Part shown: positions 1 through 5,405 of the stretch, one piece after another
Layout: every line of letters begins with the position of its first letter
Position numbering within the stretch: position 1 is the first letter of the stretch
Assembly: GCA_030036915.1 (NCBI GenBank)
Contig: JASHSC010000590.1
Coordinates: 1-5,405 of the forward strand
Source of the DNA: Terriglobia bacterium
GTDB taxonomy: Bacteria > Acidobacteriota > Terriglobia > UBA7540
DNA: 5,405 bases
Direction: 5' to 3'
Made by a program: the position numbers and the translations under genes
Notes under the pieces: model-generated
What the model saw: only the letters and a program-made list of their open reading frames with translations
Told to the model about the DNA's origin: nothing
Database searches by the model: none

Positions 1-1094
1 GCGACAGCCAGGGATCGGCGCGTGACGGCAATCGGATTTCGGGCATAGCGCCGCACTACGAACGGGAAAATGTGCCGCACAAAGAAGCTGCCCGCCGCCA
101 TGGCATTGTTATTCGCGCAGGAGACGATGGCGGAGGTCATGGAGACCACCACCAGCGCCGCCAACCACGCGGGGAGCGCGTGCATCACCAGCCACGGCAG
201 GGCTTCATCCGGCGAAGGCAGATGGGAATTGAGGCGGAAGGCGTACATGCCGACAATGCCGATGATCGCGGAGAATGCCATCACGATGAAACCCGCGCCC
301 ACCATGCTCCATCGAGCGCCCTGCTCCGTGCGCGCGCTGTACATCGCCAATCTGCGGCCGGGGTCCGCGATTACGCTCAGCCCCAGGGCCACGATCAGGC
401 CCGCCACTGCCCCCTTTCCGTACGATGCCACGCCGAGGAACGATGAATAAGATGCGGGAGTGGCTAGCCGCAAGCCCGCCATTCCGCCGCTCTGCTGAAG
501 CGCGGAGTAAGTCAAGAAGCCGAACCCGCATAAGAGTATTCCGGCGTTCAAGAAATCGGTGTAAACCACGGTTTTCAGGCCGCCGGGAATGGAAATTCCA
601 GCCATGATGAGCCCTGCGATGATCAGGCAGAGTTCCGGGCGCAGCCCTGTGACCGCGGCGAGAACACTGCCGCTGCCCATGATCTGCACGGTGAGCCAGC
701 AGAGTTGTGAAAGGAAGAGGGTGAAGTTGGAAAACTCCACCACGATGCGGTTCGCCCCGTAGTAGCAGGCGATTTCCTCACCCAGCGTCATGAACTGGTA
801 GCGGCGCGTGCCCGCGAAGATCGCGCCGGTCACTGCCGTGCCCAGTCCCAAGCCCAGCGGGTAGGCGCTGCCCGCCCAGCCGTGGCGGTAGGCCAAACCC
901 GGCGCGCCCACCACGACTCCGGTGCCAATGCAAGTGGCGGTGATGGTTCCGGTGAGCACCCAGAAAGGCAAGCCCCGCCCGGCAACCAGGTAATCGGCAG
1001 TCTTCTTGACTCGCGTCGTCCAGAAGACCGAGGCCGCCAGCATGAAAGCGGCATAGAGGGCCAACCCGATCGCGATCGCAGTTTGTGTGCCCAA
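1..1094 (-). CDS. Sodium:solute symporter (SSS family), 3'-truncated by window edge
   Basis: The frame is open without a stop from 1094 to the left edge, giving 364 complete codons; SSS proteins usually have about 450-600 residues, so the C-terminal part is missing. It encodes an inner-membrane transporter that probably couples sugar (or other solute) uptake to a cation gradient. Roughly nine hydrophobic segments are visible. Family hallmarks are DYLVAGRGLPFW (residues 34-45) followed by a Gly-rich second helix with GAPGLAYRHGW (63-73), the SSS signature GGxxxVxxTD (171-180, GGLKTVVYTD), and a segment at about 308-328 matching the helix that carries sodium-site residues. The start chosen is TTG at 1094-1092. 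An in-frame TGA lies seven codons before it, and the next in-frame Met (residue 18) is inside the first membrane helix. The gene begins one base after the stop of the isomerase-like gene, so the two are almost certainly cotranscribed. No good Shine-Dalgarno is visible, which suggests translational coupling. The substrate is inferred only from context. Confidence 0.9.
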   Translation of the reverse strand, partial: MGTQTAIAIGLALYAAFMLAASVFWTTRVKKTADYLVAGRGLPFWVLTGTITATCIGTGVVVGAPGLAYRHGWAGSAYPLGLGLGTAVTGAIFAGTRRYQFMTLGEEIACYYGANRIVVEFSNFTLFLSQLCWLTVQIMGSGSVLAAVTGLRPELCLIIAGLIMAGISIPGGLKTVVYTDFLNAGILLCGFGFLTYSALQQSGGMAGLRLATPASYSSFLGVASYGKGAVAGLIVALGLSVIADPGRRLAMYSARTEQGARWSMVGAGFIVMAFSAIIGIVGMYAFRLNSHLPSPDEALPWLVMHALPAWLAALVVVSMTSAIVSCANNNAMAAGSFFVRHIFPFVVRRYARNPIAVTRRSLAV

Positions 1095-1095
1095 T

Positions 1096-2508
1096 TTATA
1101 TGAAGCGGATATTCAGGATGCGCGCCAGCCGCCGCAGCATCGCCGCGTGGTGGCCCGCGAACACGACCAGGTGATGGGGCATGCCTTCATGGCACAACTC
1201 TTCGAACCATTCTTGCGGGTTTTGGCGGTCGAGCCTCGCCAGACCATTGGTGCCCATGAGGTGCCGCTTGGGTTTGAGGGTTTCGCCTTCGCGCGCCGTC
1301 AGGTAGTAAGCGCCGTTCAACCGCCAGAATCGCAGCAGTGTGATGGGCATGCCGGCACGAATCGTCGATTCGATCACCGTGGGCTTCTTGATGTTGAAGT
1401 GACGCGCAATTTGCGGGCCTCCTGGTTCGCCCACGGGTGGCGACAGAGAGAAGGGCGCGGCGCCGATGTGCCACAGAGTAATCGTCTGCGCGTCGTGCTC
1501 AAGCCAGTCGGAGAGGTAGCATCGCCCCATGCCCAGGTTCTCGCCCATCCAATTCGCAAGCGCGCCATCGGCATCGCCTTCGCAGGTCACGGCGCGGCCT
1601 TCATCCACCAGGCGGGATATTCCCAGATAGGGCCACTGTCCAAACACATTGGGCATCTCCGGCCAACAACGCACGGATAGGGCGTCCAGATTCTCCGTAT
1701 CCAGGAATGCTTTCATGGCCAGATAGAGCCGAGAAGCCATGGGCAGATCGCCGTCCGTCGTGTCTTTGTGGGGAATGCCCAGCGCCTTGACCTTGGCCAC
1801 GTCGGCCGCCACAGCGTCGTCGCCAAAACCGTGAACCATGTTTTCGAATTCGATGAGGCTGTAAGTCTGGAGCTGAACCCCCAGTCCCTGGTGAACGGTG
1901 AAGGGGTCGGCGCCCATGGCAAAATAGCCGGGCGCTTGCCCTCCCACCACTCCCAGGCGCACGAAGCGCAATCGGCGCACGGTGGTCGCCAAGCGCACGG
2001 CCTCGGCAAATCGCTGCTGCGTCTCGGCCGCATCGGGGTGGCCATAAACGATCTCAAACGTGTGCCCCATTTGCGCCAGCGTTGACGCCCACGCGTGCGT
2101 TCCCACCAGCGAGCAGGAACTGATCATGTCGCCCACGGGATTTTCCGGTGTCGCCCAAAGCACCGGCGGGTCCGGCCAGAGCTGCGCCACGGTTGGAGCC
2201 AGACGGCCGTCTCCCATGGTGGTCTGCAACAGAACGATCACCTCGGCGTGTTTTTCCTGGCATGCCTCGAAAACCCGGCGGAGGGAAGCGTCATCAACGG
2301 CCTTTTCGGATGGCTCGAAGATCGTGAACGCTGAGTGCCGCAGGCTGGCGCGAACGCGTTCCTCCATCTGCCGGCCCCATTCCATGTCAAAGCCGGGGCG
2401 CTTGCGGCCGAGGAAAATAACTCCCACAATCGGAGGCTTGGTAAAGGCAACGGAATTTTCGGTCCGGGCAACTTCGCTGATTTCCAGTTGGTTGGTTTTA
2501 ATACTCAT
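1096..2508 (-). CDS. L-fucose/L-arabinose isomerase-like protein
   Basis: This is a complete 470-residue cytosolic protein resembling the FucI/AraA-type ketol isomerase superfamily, which interconverts aldoses and ketoses with a divalent metal. It is shorter than E. coli FucI (about 590) and near AraA (about 500). Visible parts are an N-terminal Rossmann-like strand (PPIVGVIFLGRKRPGFD, 25-41), a second domain with RFVRLGVVGGQAPGYFAMG (181-199), and the C-terminal active-site region. Candidate metal or catalytic residues, by analogy with FucI E337/D361/H528, are E284 (CWPE), E310/D312 (CEGDADGA), H347 (WHIGAAP) and H445/H446 (GMPHHLVVFAGHH). The ATG at 2508 is the only plausible start, since the next Met is residue 42, inside the conserved region. 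A weak Shine-Dalgarno (AAAGGTG) lies about 14 nt upstream. The gene heads an operon with the symporter and is divergent from the aldolase. The fold call is firm; the substrate (fucose, arabinose or a rarer sugar) is not established, and such homologues are often uncharacterised. Confidence 0.87.
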   Translation of the reverse strand: MSIKTNQLEISEVARTENSVAFTKPPIVGVIFLGRKRPGFDMEWGRQMEERVRASLRHSAFTIFEPSEKAVDDASLRRVFEACQEKHAEVIVLLQTTMGDGRLAPTVAQLWPDPPVLWATPENPVGDMISSCSLVGTHAWASTLAQMGHTFEIVYGHPDAAETQQRFAEAVRLATTVRRLRFVRLGVVGGQAPGYFAMGADPFTVHQGLGVQLQTYSLIEFENMVHGFGDDAVAADVAKVKALGIPHKDTTDGDLPMASRLYLAMKAFLDTENLDALSVRCWPEMPNVFGQWPYLGISRLVDEGRAVTCEGDADGALANWMGENLGMGRCYLSDWLEHDAQTITLWHIGAAPFSLSPPVGEPGGPQIARHFNIKKPTVIESTIRAGMPITLLRFWRLNGAYYLTAREGETLKPKRHLMGTNGLARLDRQNPQEWFEELCHEGMPHHLVVFAGHHAAMLRRLARILNIRFI

Positions 2509-2522
2509 AGCAGTCTCAAAAA

Positions 2523-2530
2523 CACCTTTC
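2523..2530 (-). promoter_or_regulatory. Weak Shine-Dalgarno of the isomerase-like gene
   Basis: On the minus strand GAAAGGTG lies about 14 nt before the ATG at 2508. It matches only part of the consensus and sits further away than usual. It is also close to the predicted transcription start, so translation of this gene may be modest. Confidence 0.3.
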
Positions 2531-2537
2531 AGGGTTT

Positions 2538-2546
2538 ATTATACCA
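2538..2546 (-). promoter_or_regulatory. Extended -10 promoter for the isomerase-symporter operon
   Basis: Read on the minus strand, positions 2546-2538 are TGGTATAAT, a perfect sigma-70 -10 hexamer preceded by the extended TGn element. No convincing -35 is found at 16-18 bp spacing, which extended -10 promoters can tolerate. Transcription would start near 2531-2530, leaving a leader of about 22 nt before the ATG at 2508. In the opposite direction TATTAT (2537-2542) is a possible 5/6 -10 for the aldolase, so the two promoters may overlap. Host sigma-factor preference is unknown. Confidence 0.5.
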
Positions 2547-2548
2547 AA

Positions 2549-2557
2549 GGGAGGAGG
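2549..2557 (+). promoter_or_regulatory. Strong Shine-Dalgarno of the aldolase gene
   Basis: The stretch GGGAGGAGG contains a near-complete anti-16S match and ends 11 nt before the ATG at 2569. It supports that ATG as the start. It is much stronger than the sites seen before the isomerase and symporter genes. Confidence 0.75.
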
Positions 2558-2568
2558 ATTGAATTCAC

Positions 2569-3615
2569 ATGTCATCGGCATCCTACACTTTGGGGACCTA
2601 TTGTTTTCGTCCCGAGGAATTTCTCCCGCAGAAACTATTTGAGGCCATCACCGATGTCCGCGTGAACGATCCCGAGACGCTCGTGAGGGAGGCGACGGGC
2701 CGGCGCCGGCGGCCGCGCCTCGCTCTGGACGGAAAATTGGTGGTGGTGGCCACGGATCACCCCGGGCGCAGGGTAACGAACTTGCCCGGCGACCCCCTGG
2801 GCATGGGCGACCGCCACAGCTACCTGGCCCGAGCGCTGCGCGTGCTCACCACGCCGGGCTGCGACGGAATCATGAGCACCACAGATTTCATGGAGGACGT
2901 CCTGATCGTCAACGCGCTGGTGCGGCAAGCCGGCGGCCCCTCTTTGATCGACGGCAAAGTGCTGATTGGGTGCATGAATCGCGGCGGGCACGCGGGTGTG
3001 GTGGGCGAAATAGACGACCGCTTCACGTGCTTCACCGCCCGGCAGCTCAAGCGCCTGAACTTCGACGGTGGAAAGCTGATGTACCGGCTCGATCCTGAAG
3101 ACGAGCGAACCATCAAGTCGATCAGCGACTGCGCGCAGGCGATGACGGAGCTTTACCGCGAGGGCCTGTATTCGTTTCTTGAGCCCATGAGCGTGCAAAG
3201 AAAGCCGGGGGGCGGCTACGAAATCGTGAAGAATCTTGAGACCCTGGTGCGCGACGTGGGAGCGGCGGCCGCCATGGGAGAATCCGCGGCGCGCACGTTC
3301 CTGAAAATTCCTTACGTCGAGGGGTACGAGCGCGTGGCGAGGGCAACAACCCTCCCCATTCTGATGCTCGGCGGGCCGCCGCGTGAGAACCCCGTCTCCA
3401 CGCTGAATGATTTTGCCGCCGGCATGCGGGCCGCCGCCAACGTTCGTGGCGTGATGGTGGGCCGGAATGTGACCTACGTGCAGATGGACGACCCGCGCGC
3501 GGTTGCCGCCGCAGTGTGCGGCATCGTTCACGAAGGCCTGACGGCGGAACAATCGCTCGACCGCTTGGCCGCCGAGCGCGGACAGCAGATGGACTTTTTT
3601 GCGGCGTACCGGTAG
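2569..3615 (+). CDS. Class I aldolase, DeoC/LacD type (Cgl0159-like (beta/alpha)8 protein)
   Basis: This is a complete 348-residue cytosolic protein, predicted to be a Schiff-base aldolase cleaving a phosphorylated keto-sugar. Motifs in order are LVVVATDHPGR (57-67, with D63-H64 as in LacD/FbaB-type 'DHP' segments), GCDGIMSTTDFMED (97-110), GGKLMYRLDPED (167-178, with K169), YSFLEPM (201-207, E205), and TFLKIPYVEGYERV (243-256), where K246 is the likely Schiff-base lysine. The phosphate-binding loops appear to be LMLGGPP (265-271) and GVMVGRN (294-300), as in archaeal-type fructose-bisphosphate aldolase. The best family match I recall is Cgl0159, found in the inositol (iol) region of Corynebacterium glutamicum, which is also related to the aldolase-like C-terminal part of some IolC proteins. 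The ATG at 2569 is supported by a strong Shine-Dalgarno 11 nt upstream. It is transcribed away from the isomerase operon and converges on the hydrolase gene. Its substrate could be a 2-deoxy-5-keto-gluconate-6-phosphate-like compound or a ketose phosphate; this is undecided. Confidence 0.87.
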   Translation: MSSASYTLGTYCFRPEEFLPQKLFEAITDVRVNDPETLVREATGRRRRPRLALDGKLVVVATDHPGRRVTNLPGDPLGMGDRHSYLARALRVLTTPGCDGIMSTTDFMEDVLIVNALVRQAGGPSLIDGKVLIGCMNRGGHAGVVGEIDDRFTCFTARQLKRLNFDGGKLMYRLDPEDERTIKSISDCAQAMTELYREGLYSFLEPMSVQRKPGGGYEIVKNLETLVRDVGAAAAMGESAARTFLKIPYVEGYERVARATTLPILMLGGPPRENPVSTLNDFAAGMRAAANVRGVMVGRNVTYVQMDDPRAVAAAVCGIVHEGLTAEQSLDRLAAERGQQMDFFAAYR

Positions 3616-3673
3616 GTATCCCCCGACAGAGCTGGGAACTTTAAAATGCATGGCCCTCAAAATGGCTTGAAAG

Positions 3674-3809
3674 TGACCCCTCACCCGACCTCCTCCGTCG
3701 GCCACCCTCTCCCCTCGGAAAGGGAAAACACCTTTTGCGCGCTTGCGCGCTGAAAGATTTTCCCTCTCCCCGGGGAGAGGGAAGAGAAGGAGAGGAGTTG
3801 AGGGGTTCA
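3674..3809. repeat. REP/MITE-like palindromic intergenic element
   Basis: This is a 136-bp imperfect palindrome in the gap between two convergent genes. Its ends are near-perfect inverted copies: TGACCCCTCA (3674-3683) against TGAGGGGTTCA (3799-3809), differing by one base. Inside are a short stem CCGAC/GTCGG (3685-3689 with 3697-3701), inverted arms GGGAAAA (3722-3728) and TTTTCCC (3758-3764), a central GCGCGC-TT-GCGCGC (3737-3750), and a 24-bp perfect palindrome at 3760-3783 centred on CCCCGGGG. CCCTCTCCCC occurs twice (3705-3714 and 3762-3771). The pattern CCTCACCCGACC...GTCGGCCACCCTCTCCCC resembles dispersed intergenic repeats seen in many large bacterial genomes. There is no coding potential, and the genomic copy number cannot be seen from here. 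Confidence 0.65.
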
Positions 3810-3869
3810 TTCGAAACGATAAATCCCCACGACTTACTGATTACCGGAACTATCAAACTCAGGCTGCCA

Positions 3870-3886
3870 CCCCGGCGAAGCCGGGG
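3870..3886. repeat. Short GC-rich hairpin (REP-like)
   Basis: CCCCGGC, a three-base GAA loop and GCCGGGG form a perfect 7-bp stem 62 bp downstream of the stop of neither strand's nearest repeat arm but inside the same intergenic gap; it ends 61 bases before the hydrolase stop codon. GGGATCTCCC overlaps it on the right and could fold alternatively. Neither strand shows a following T-run, so an intrinsic terminator is not supported. It could still slow or stabilise 3' ends of the two convergent transcripts. Confidence 0.5.
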
Positions 3887-3947
3887 GATCTCCCAACAAA
3901 TTAGTCACTTCATGCCGCGGCTCCGGAAGCACTCGAATGACGCTGCC

Positions 3948-5405
3948 TCACTGCTCCATGAGCACGGCTGCCGAGCGGGCGGGAATCTGCAATTCGGCGG
4001 GGGCGGGCGCTGCGTCCGGGTCCTCGGGGGTTGCCACCACCAGCCGCCCCGGGTTGGGCAATCGCACTGTGGCCGAAATTTCCTTCGTCGATTCGGTGTT
4101 CACCACCACCACGGCGCGTTTGCCGTCCGTGCCAATGAACACCGAATAGCGATGCGCTCCATCCGCGCTCACCTCGACTCCCAGCGTGTCGCGAAACTCC
4201 GCATCCCACAGCCAAGCTTTGTACCGGCGGCGCAAGGCATCGATTTTCTGCCCGTAGGCAAGCGTCAATGGAAAATCGGTGAGATGACCTTTGAAGTTGT
4301 AAGGCTCGTAACTGATGATGTAGCGATAGAGCAGCAGCATGTTGAGCTTTTCGCGGTCGTCGAATCCCGTGACAGACACCATCAGCGGAGCGTGAGAATC
4401 GATATACCGGCACACGGCGCGCGATCCTGCGTTGATGCGGAAGTAGGAGAGCGGGTAGTACTGAAGCAGCCAGTCCTGCGGTCCCTCGCCGCAAAATAAA
4501 AAGTCCGGATTCACCTTGTCGGCTGCGGCGCGCAGTTGCCGGACAAAGGGCATATCCCCGTTATAAATGTATCCCGGCGGCGCGTAGCCATGATTGGGGC
4601 TGAAGTTATATTCCACCGGCCCATGGTGGCACACTTCATCAAATAGCCAGCCCGGCGCGCCCAGCGCGAGCAGCTTCTCAAACTCGTGCGTGGCGATATC
4701 GCGGTAGGCGGGACACAGAAAATCCATCACCGCGCGCCGCCGGTTGTTGATTCCCGCGAGCTGCGTTGGCGTGAGGTAACTGTACCCGCCGTGCTGATAG
4801 GGAATTCCGTAAGGGTCGATGCACTCGTATTTGTAGAGCTCTTTTTTGTACCATTCGGTGGTCAAGTCGGCCCAATTCAATTTGCCGAACAGGATGATCT
4901 TCACGCCCATGGCCTGGGCGCGCGCAATCGCGTCATGTAGTTCCTGCCATGCCCCGAGGCCTGGATCCGTGTCTTGCGAAGGGTCGCCGCGATCCTGCCC
5001 GCCACGATTCCAACCCACCAATTGAATCGCCCGCACGCCGTTCCTCGCGCACTCCTCGATGTAGGGCATCAGGTTGCGGTAGGGAATGCTGTAGTCCTCT
5101 TCCGGCGTGTTCACCTGCAATTGCAGCCAGGAGTGCACATCCTCCACCCAAGCGGGCAAATGCGCAGGCTTGAACCACGTCGCGCGCCATTCTTTGTAGA
5201 CGTCCACACCCGCGTGCCAGTCGCCGTCATAAGCGCGCAAGGCCACAGGAACGAGTTTCTTCGTGCTGCGCGGATGAGTGAAAACGAAATGGCAAGTGCG
5301 GACCTCCAGATGCACCGGAATTCCCGAAATCTCAGCCCCCGGCGGCACTTCCTTATCCACCGAGTCCACAACGCCGGGGTGCTGCTCAAAGGTGAACTCC
5401 AGCAG
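3948..5405 (-). CDS. Glycoside-hydrolase-like (beta/alpha)8 protein, DUF6259-like, 5'-truncated by window edge
   Basis: The frame is open from the right edge to a TGA at 3950-3948, giving 485 visible residues. A GTG at 5369 could be read as a start, but the 12 codons before it are open and continue the same beta-rich sequence, so the true start lies outside. Visible residues 1-80 look like the end of an N-terminal beta-sandwich (HLEVRTCHFVFTHP, then LRAYDGDWHAGVDVYKEW, typical of DUF6259-type hydrolase-like proteins). Residues about 90-400 form a (beta/alpha)8-like barrel with AIQLVGWNRGGQD, VKIILFGKLNWAD, PGWLFDEVCHHG and FLFCGEGPQDW. Residues about 410-485 form a C-terminal beta domain (RYSVFIGTDGKRAVVVVN). 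Acidic residues on predicted strand ends, D256/E257 (LFDE) and E307 (CGEG), are candidate catalytic residues. The likely role is hydrolysis of a glycoside. A signal peptide cannot be judged because the N-terminus is missing. The family name is from recollection and the substrate is unknown. Confidence 0.78.
   Translation of the reverse strand: MLEFTFEQHPGVVDSVDKEVPPGAEISGIPVHLEVRTCHFVFTHPRSTKKLVPVALRAYDGDWHAGVDVYKEWRATWFKPAHLPAWVEDVHSWLQLQVNTPEEDYSIPYRNLMPYIEECARNGVRAIQLVGWNRGGQDRGDPSQDTDPGLGAWQELHDAIARAQAMGVKIILFGKLNWADLTTEWYKKELYKYECIDPYGIPYQHGGYSYLTPTQLAGINNRRRAVMDFLCPAYRDIATHEFEKLLALGAPGWLFDEVCHHGPVEYNFSPNHGYAPPGYIYNGDMPFVRQLRAAADKVNPDFLFCGEGPQDWLLQYYPLSYFRINAGSRAVCRYIDSHAPLMVSVTGFDDREKLNMLLLYRYIISYEPYNFKGHLTDFPLTLAYGQKIDALRRRYKAWLWDAEFRDTLGVEVSADGAHRYSVFIGTDGKRAVVVVNTESTKEISATVRLPNPGRLVVATPEDPDAAPAPAELQIPARSAAVLMEQ

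Larger units (their letters stand above)
3616..3947. other. Convergent intergenic region without genes
   Basis: These 332 bases lie between the stop of the aldolase (plus) and the stop of the hydrolase-like gene (minus). Apart from the 136-bp palindromic element and the GC-rich hairpin listed separately, I see no RNA gene, promoter or convincing coding sequence. Bases 3616-3673 and 3810-3869 are relatively A/T-richer and featureless. Open frames crossing the gap run through the repeat and antisense to the flanking genes and show no family resemblance. Confidence 0.7.

Noticed and set aside
205..531. 108-codon minus-strand frame within the symporter gene
   Set aside because: It is in a different frame from the symporter, whose signature motifs run continuously through this stretch; the composition is Arg/Gly-rich noise.
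1087..1680. 197-codon plus-strand frame opposite the isomerase-like gene
   Set aside because: It is the antisense shadow of a conserved gene, with no recognisable domain.
2060..2665. 201-codon plus-strand frame crossing the divergent intergenic region into the aldolase start
   Set aside because: It overlaps the antisense of the isomerase and the start of the aldolase in another frame, with no coherent protein features.
2635..3810. 391-codon open frame on the minus strand opposite the aldolase gene
   Set aside because: It is antisense to a well-supported aldolase with clear motifs, is rich in His/Arg/Gly as expected of a GC-rich shadow frame, and runs through the palindromic repeat without resembling any family.
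3870..3886. Rho-independent terminator for the aldolase or the hydrolase gene
   Set aside because: The stem is good but no U-rich tract follows on either strand.
3735..4499. 254-codon open frame on the plus strand starting inside the repeat element
   Set aside because: It begins in the palindrome and continues antisense to the hydrolase-like gene; no domain or Shine-Dalgarno supports it.
5367..5369. GTG as start codon of the hydrolase-like gene
   Set aside because: The same frame stays open to the window edge and encodes plausible beta-sandwich sequence before it, and no Shine-Dalgarno precedes the GTG; the gene is more likely truncated by the window.

Overview
The window is about 60% GC. 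It holds four protein-coding genes and one repeat-bearing intergenic gap. Together they look like part of a carbohydrate-uptake and breakdown locus from a large-genome, high-GC bacterium. The gene families and the REP-type hairpins would fit Acidobacteriota, Verrucomicrobiota or Planctomycetota, but nothing here fixes the phylum, so this is a weak inference.

Layout. On the minus strand, positions 2508 to 1 carry a two-gene operon. Its first gene encodes a complete 470-residue L-fucose/L-arabinose-isomerase-like protein. One base after its stop comes a sodium:solute symporter (SSS family), whose 3' end runs off the left edge. On the plus strand, 2569-3615 encodes a complete 348-residue class I aldolase of the DeoC/LacD type, closest in my recollection to the Cgl0159 family. 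The isomerase and aldolase genes are divergent. They share a 60-bp intergenic region with a clear extended -10 for the leftward operon and a strong Shine-Dalgarno for the aldolase. On the minus strand, 5405-3948 encodes the C-terminal 485 residues of a glycoside-hydrolase-like (beta/alpha)8 protein resembling DUF6259 proteins. Its true start lies beyond the right edge.

The aldolase and the hydrolase gene converge on a 332-bp gap (3616-3947). This gap holds a 136-bp imperfectly palindromic REP/MITE-like element and a separate short GC-rich hairpin. No tRNA, rRNA, CRISPR array, transposase or integrase was seen.

How the genes may work together (inference): the hydrolase releases a sugar from a glycoside, the symporter imports it, the isomerase converts aldose to ketose, and the aldolase splits a phosphorylated keto-sugar. 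A sugar kinase is required by this scheme and is not in the window. The sugar cannot be identified from this sequence alone.
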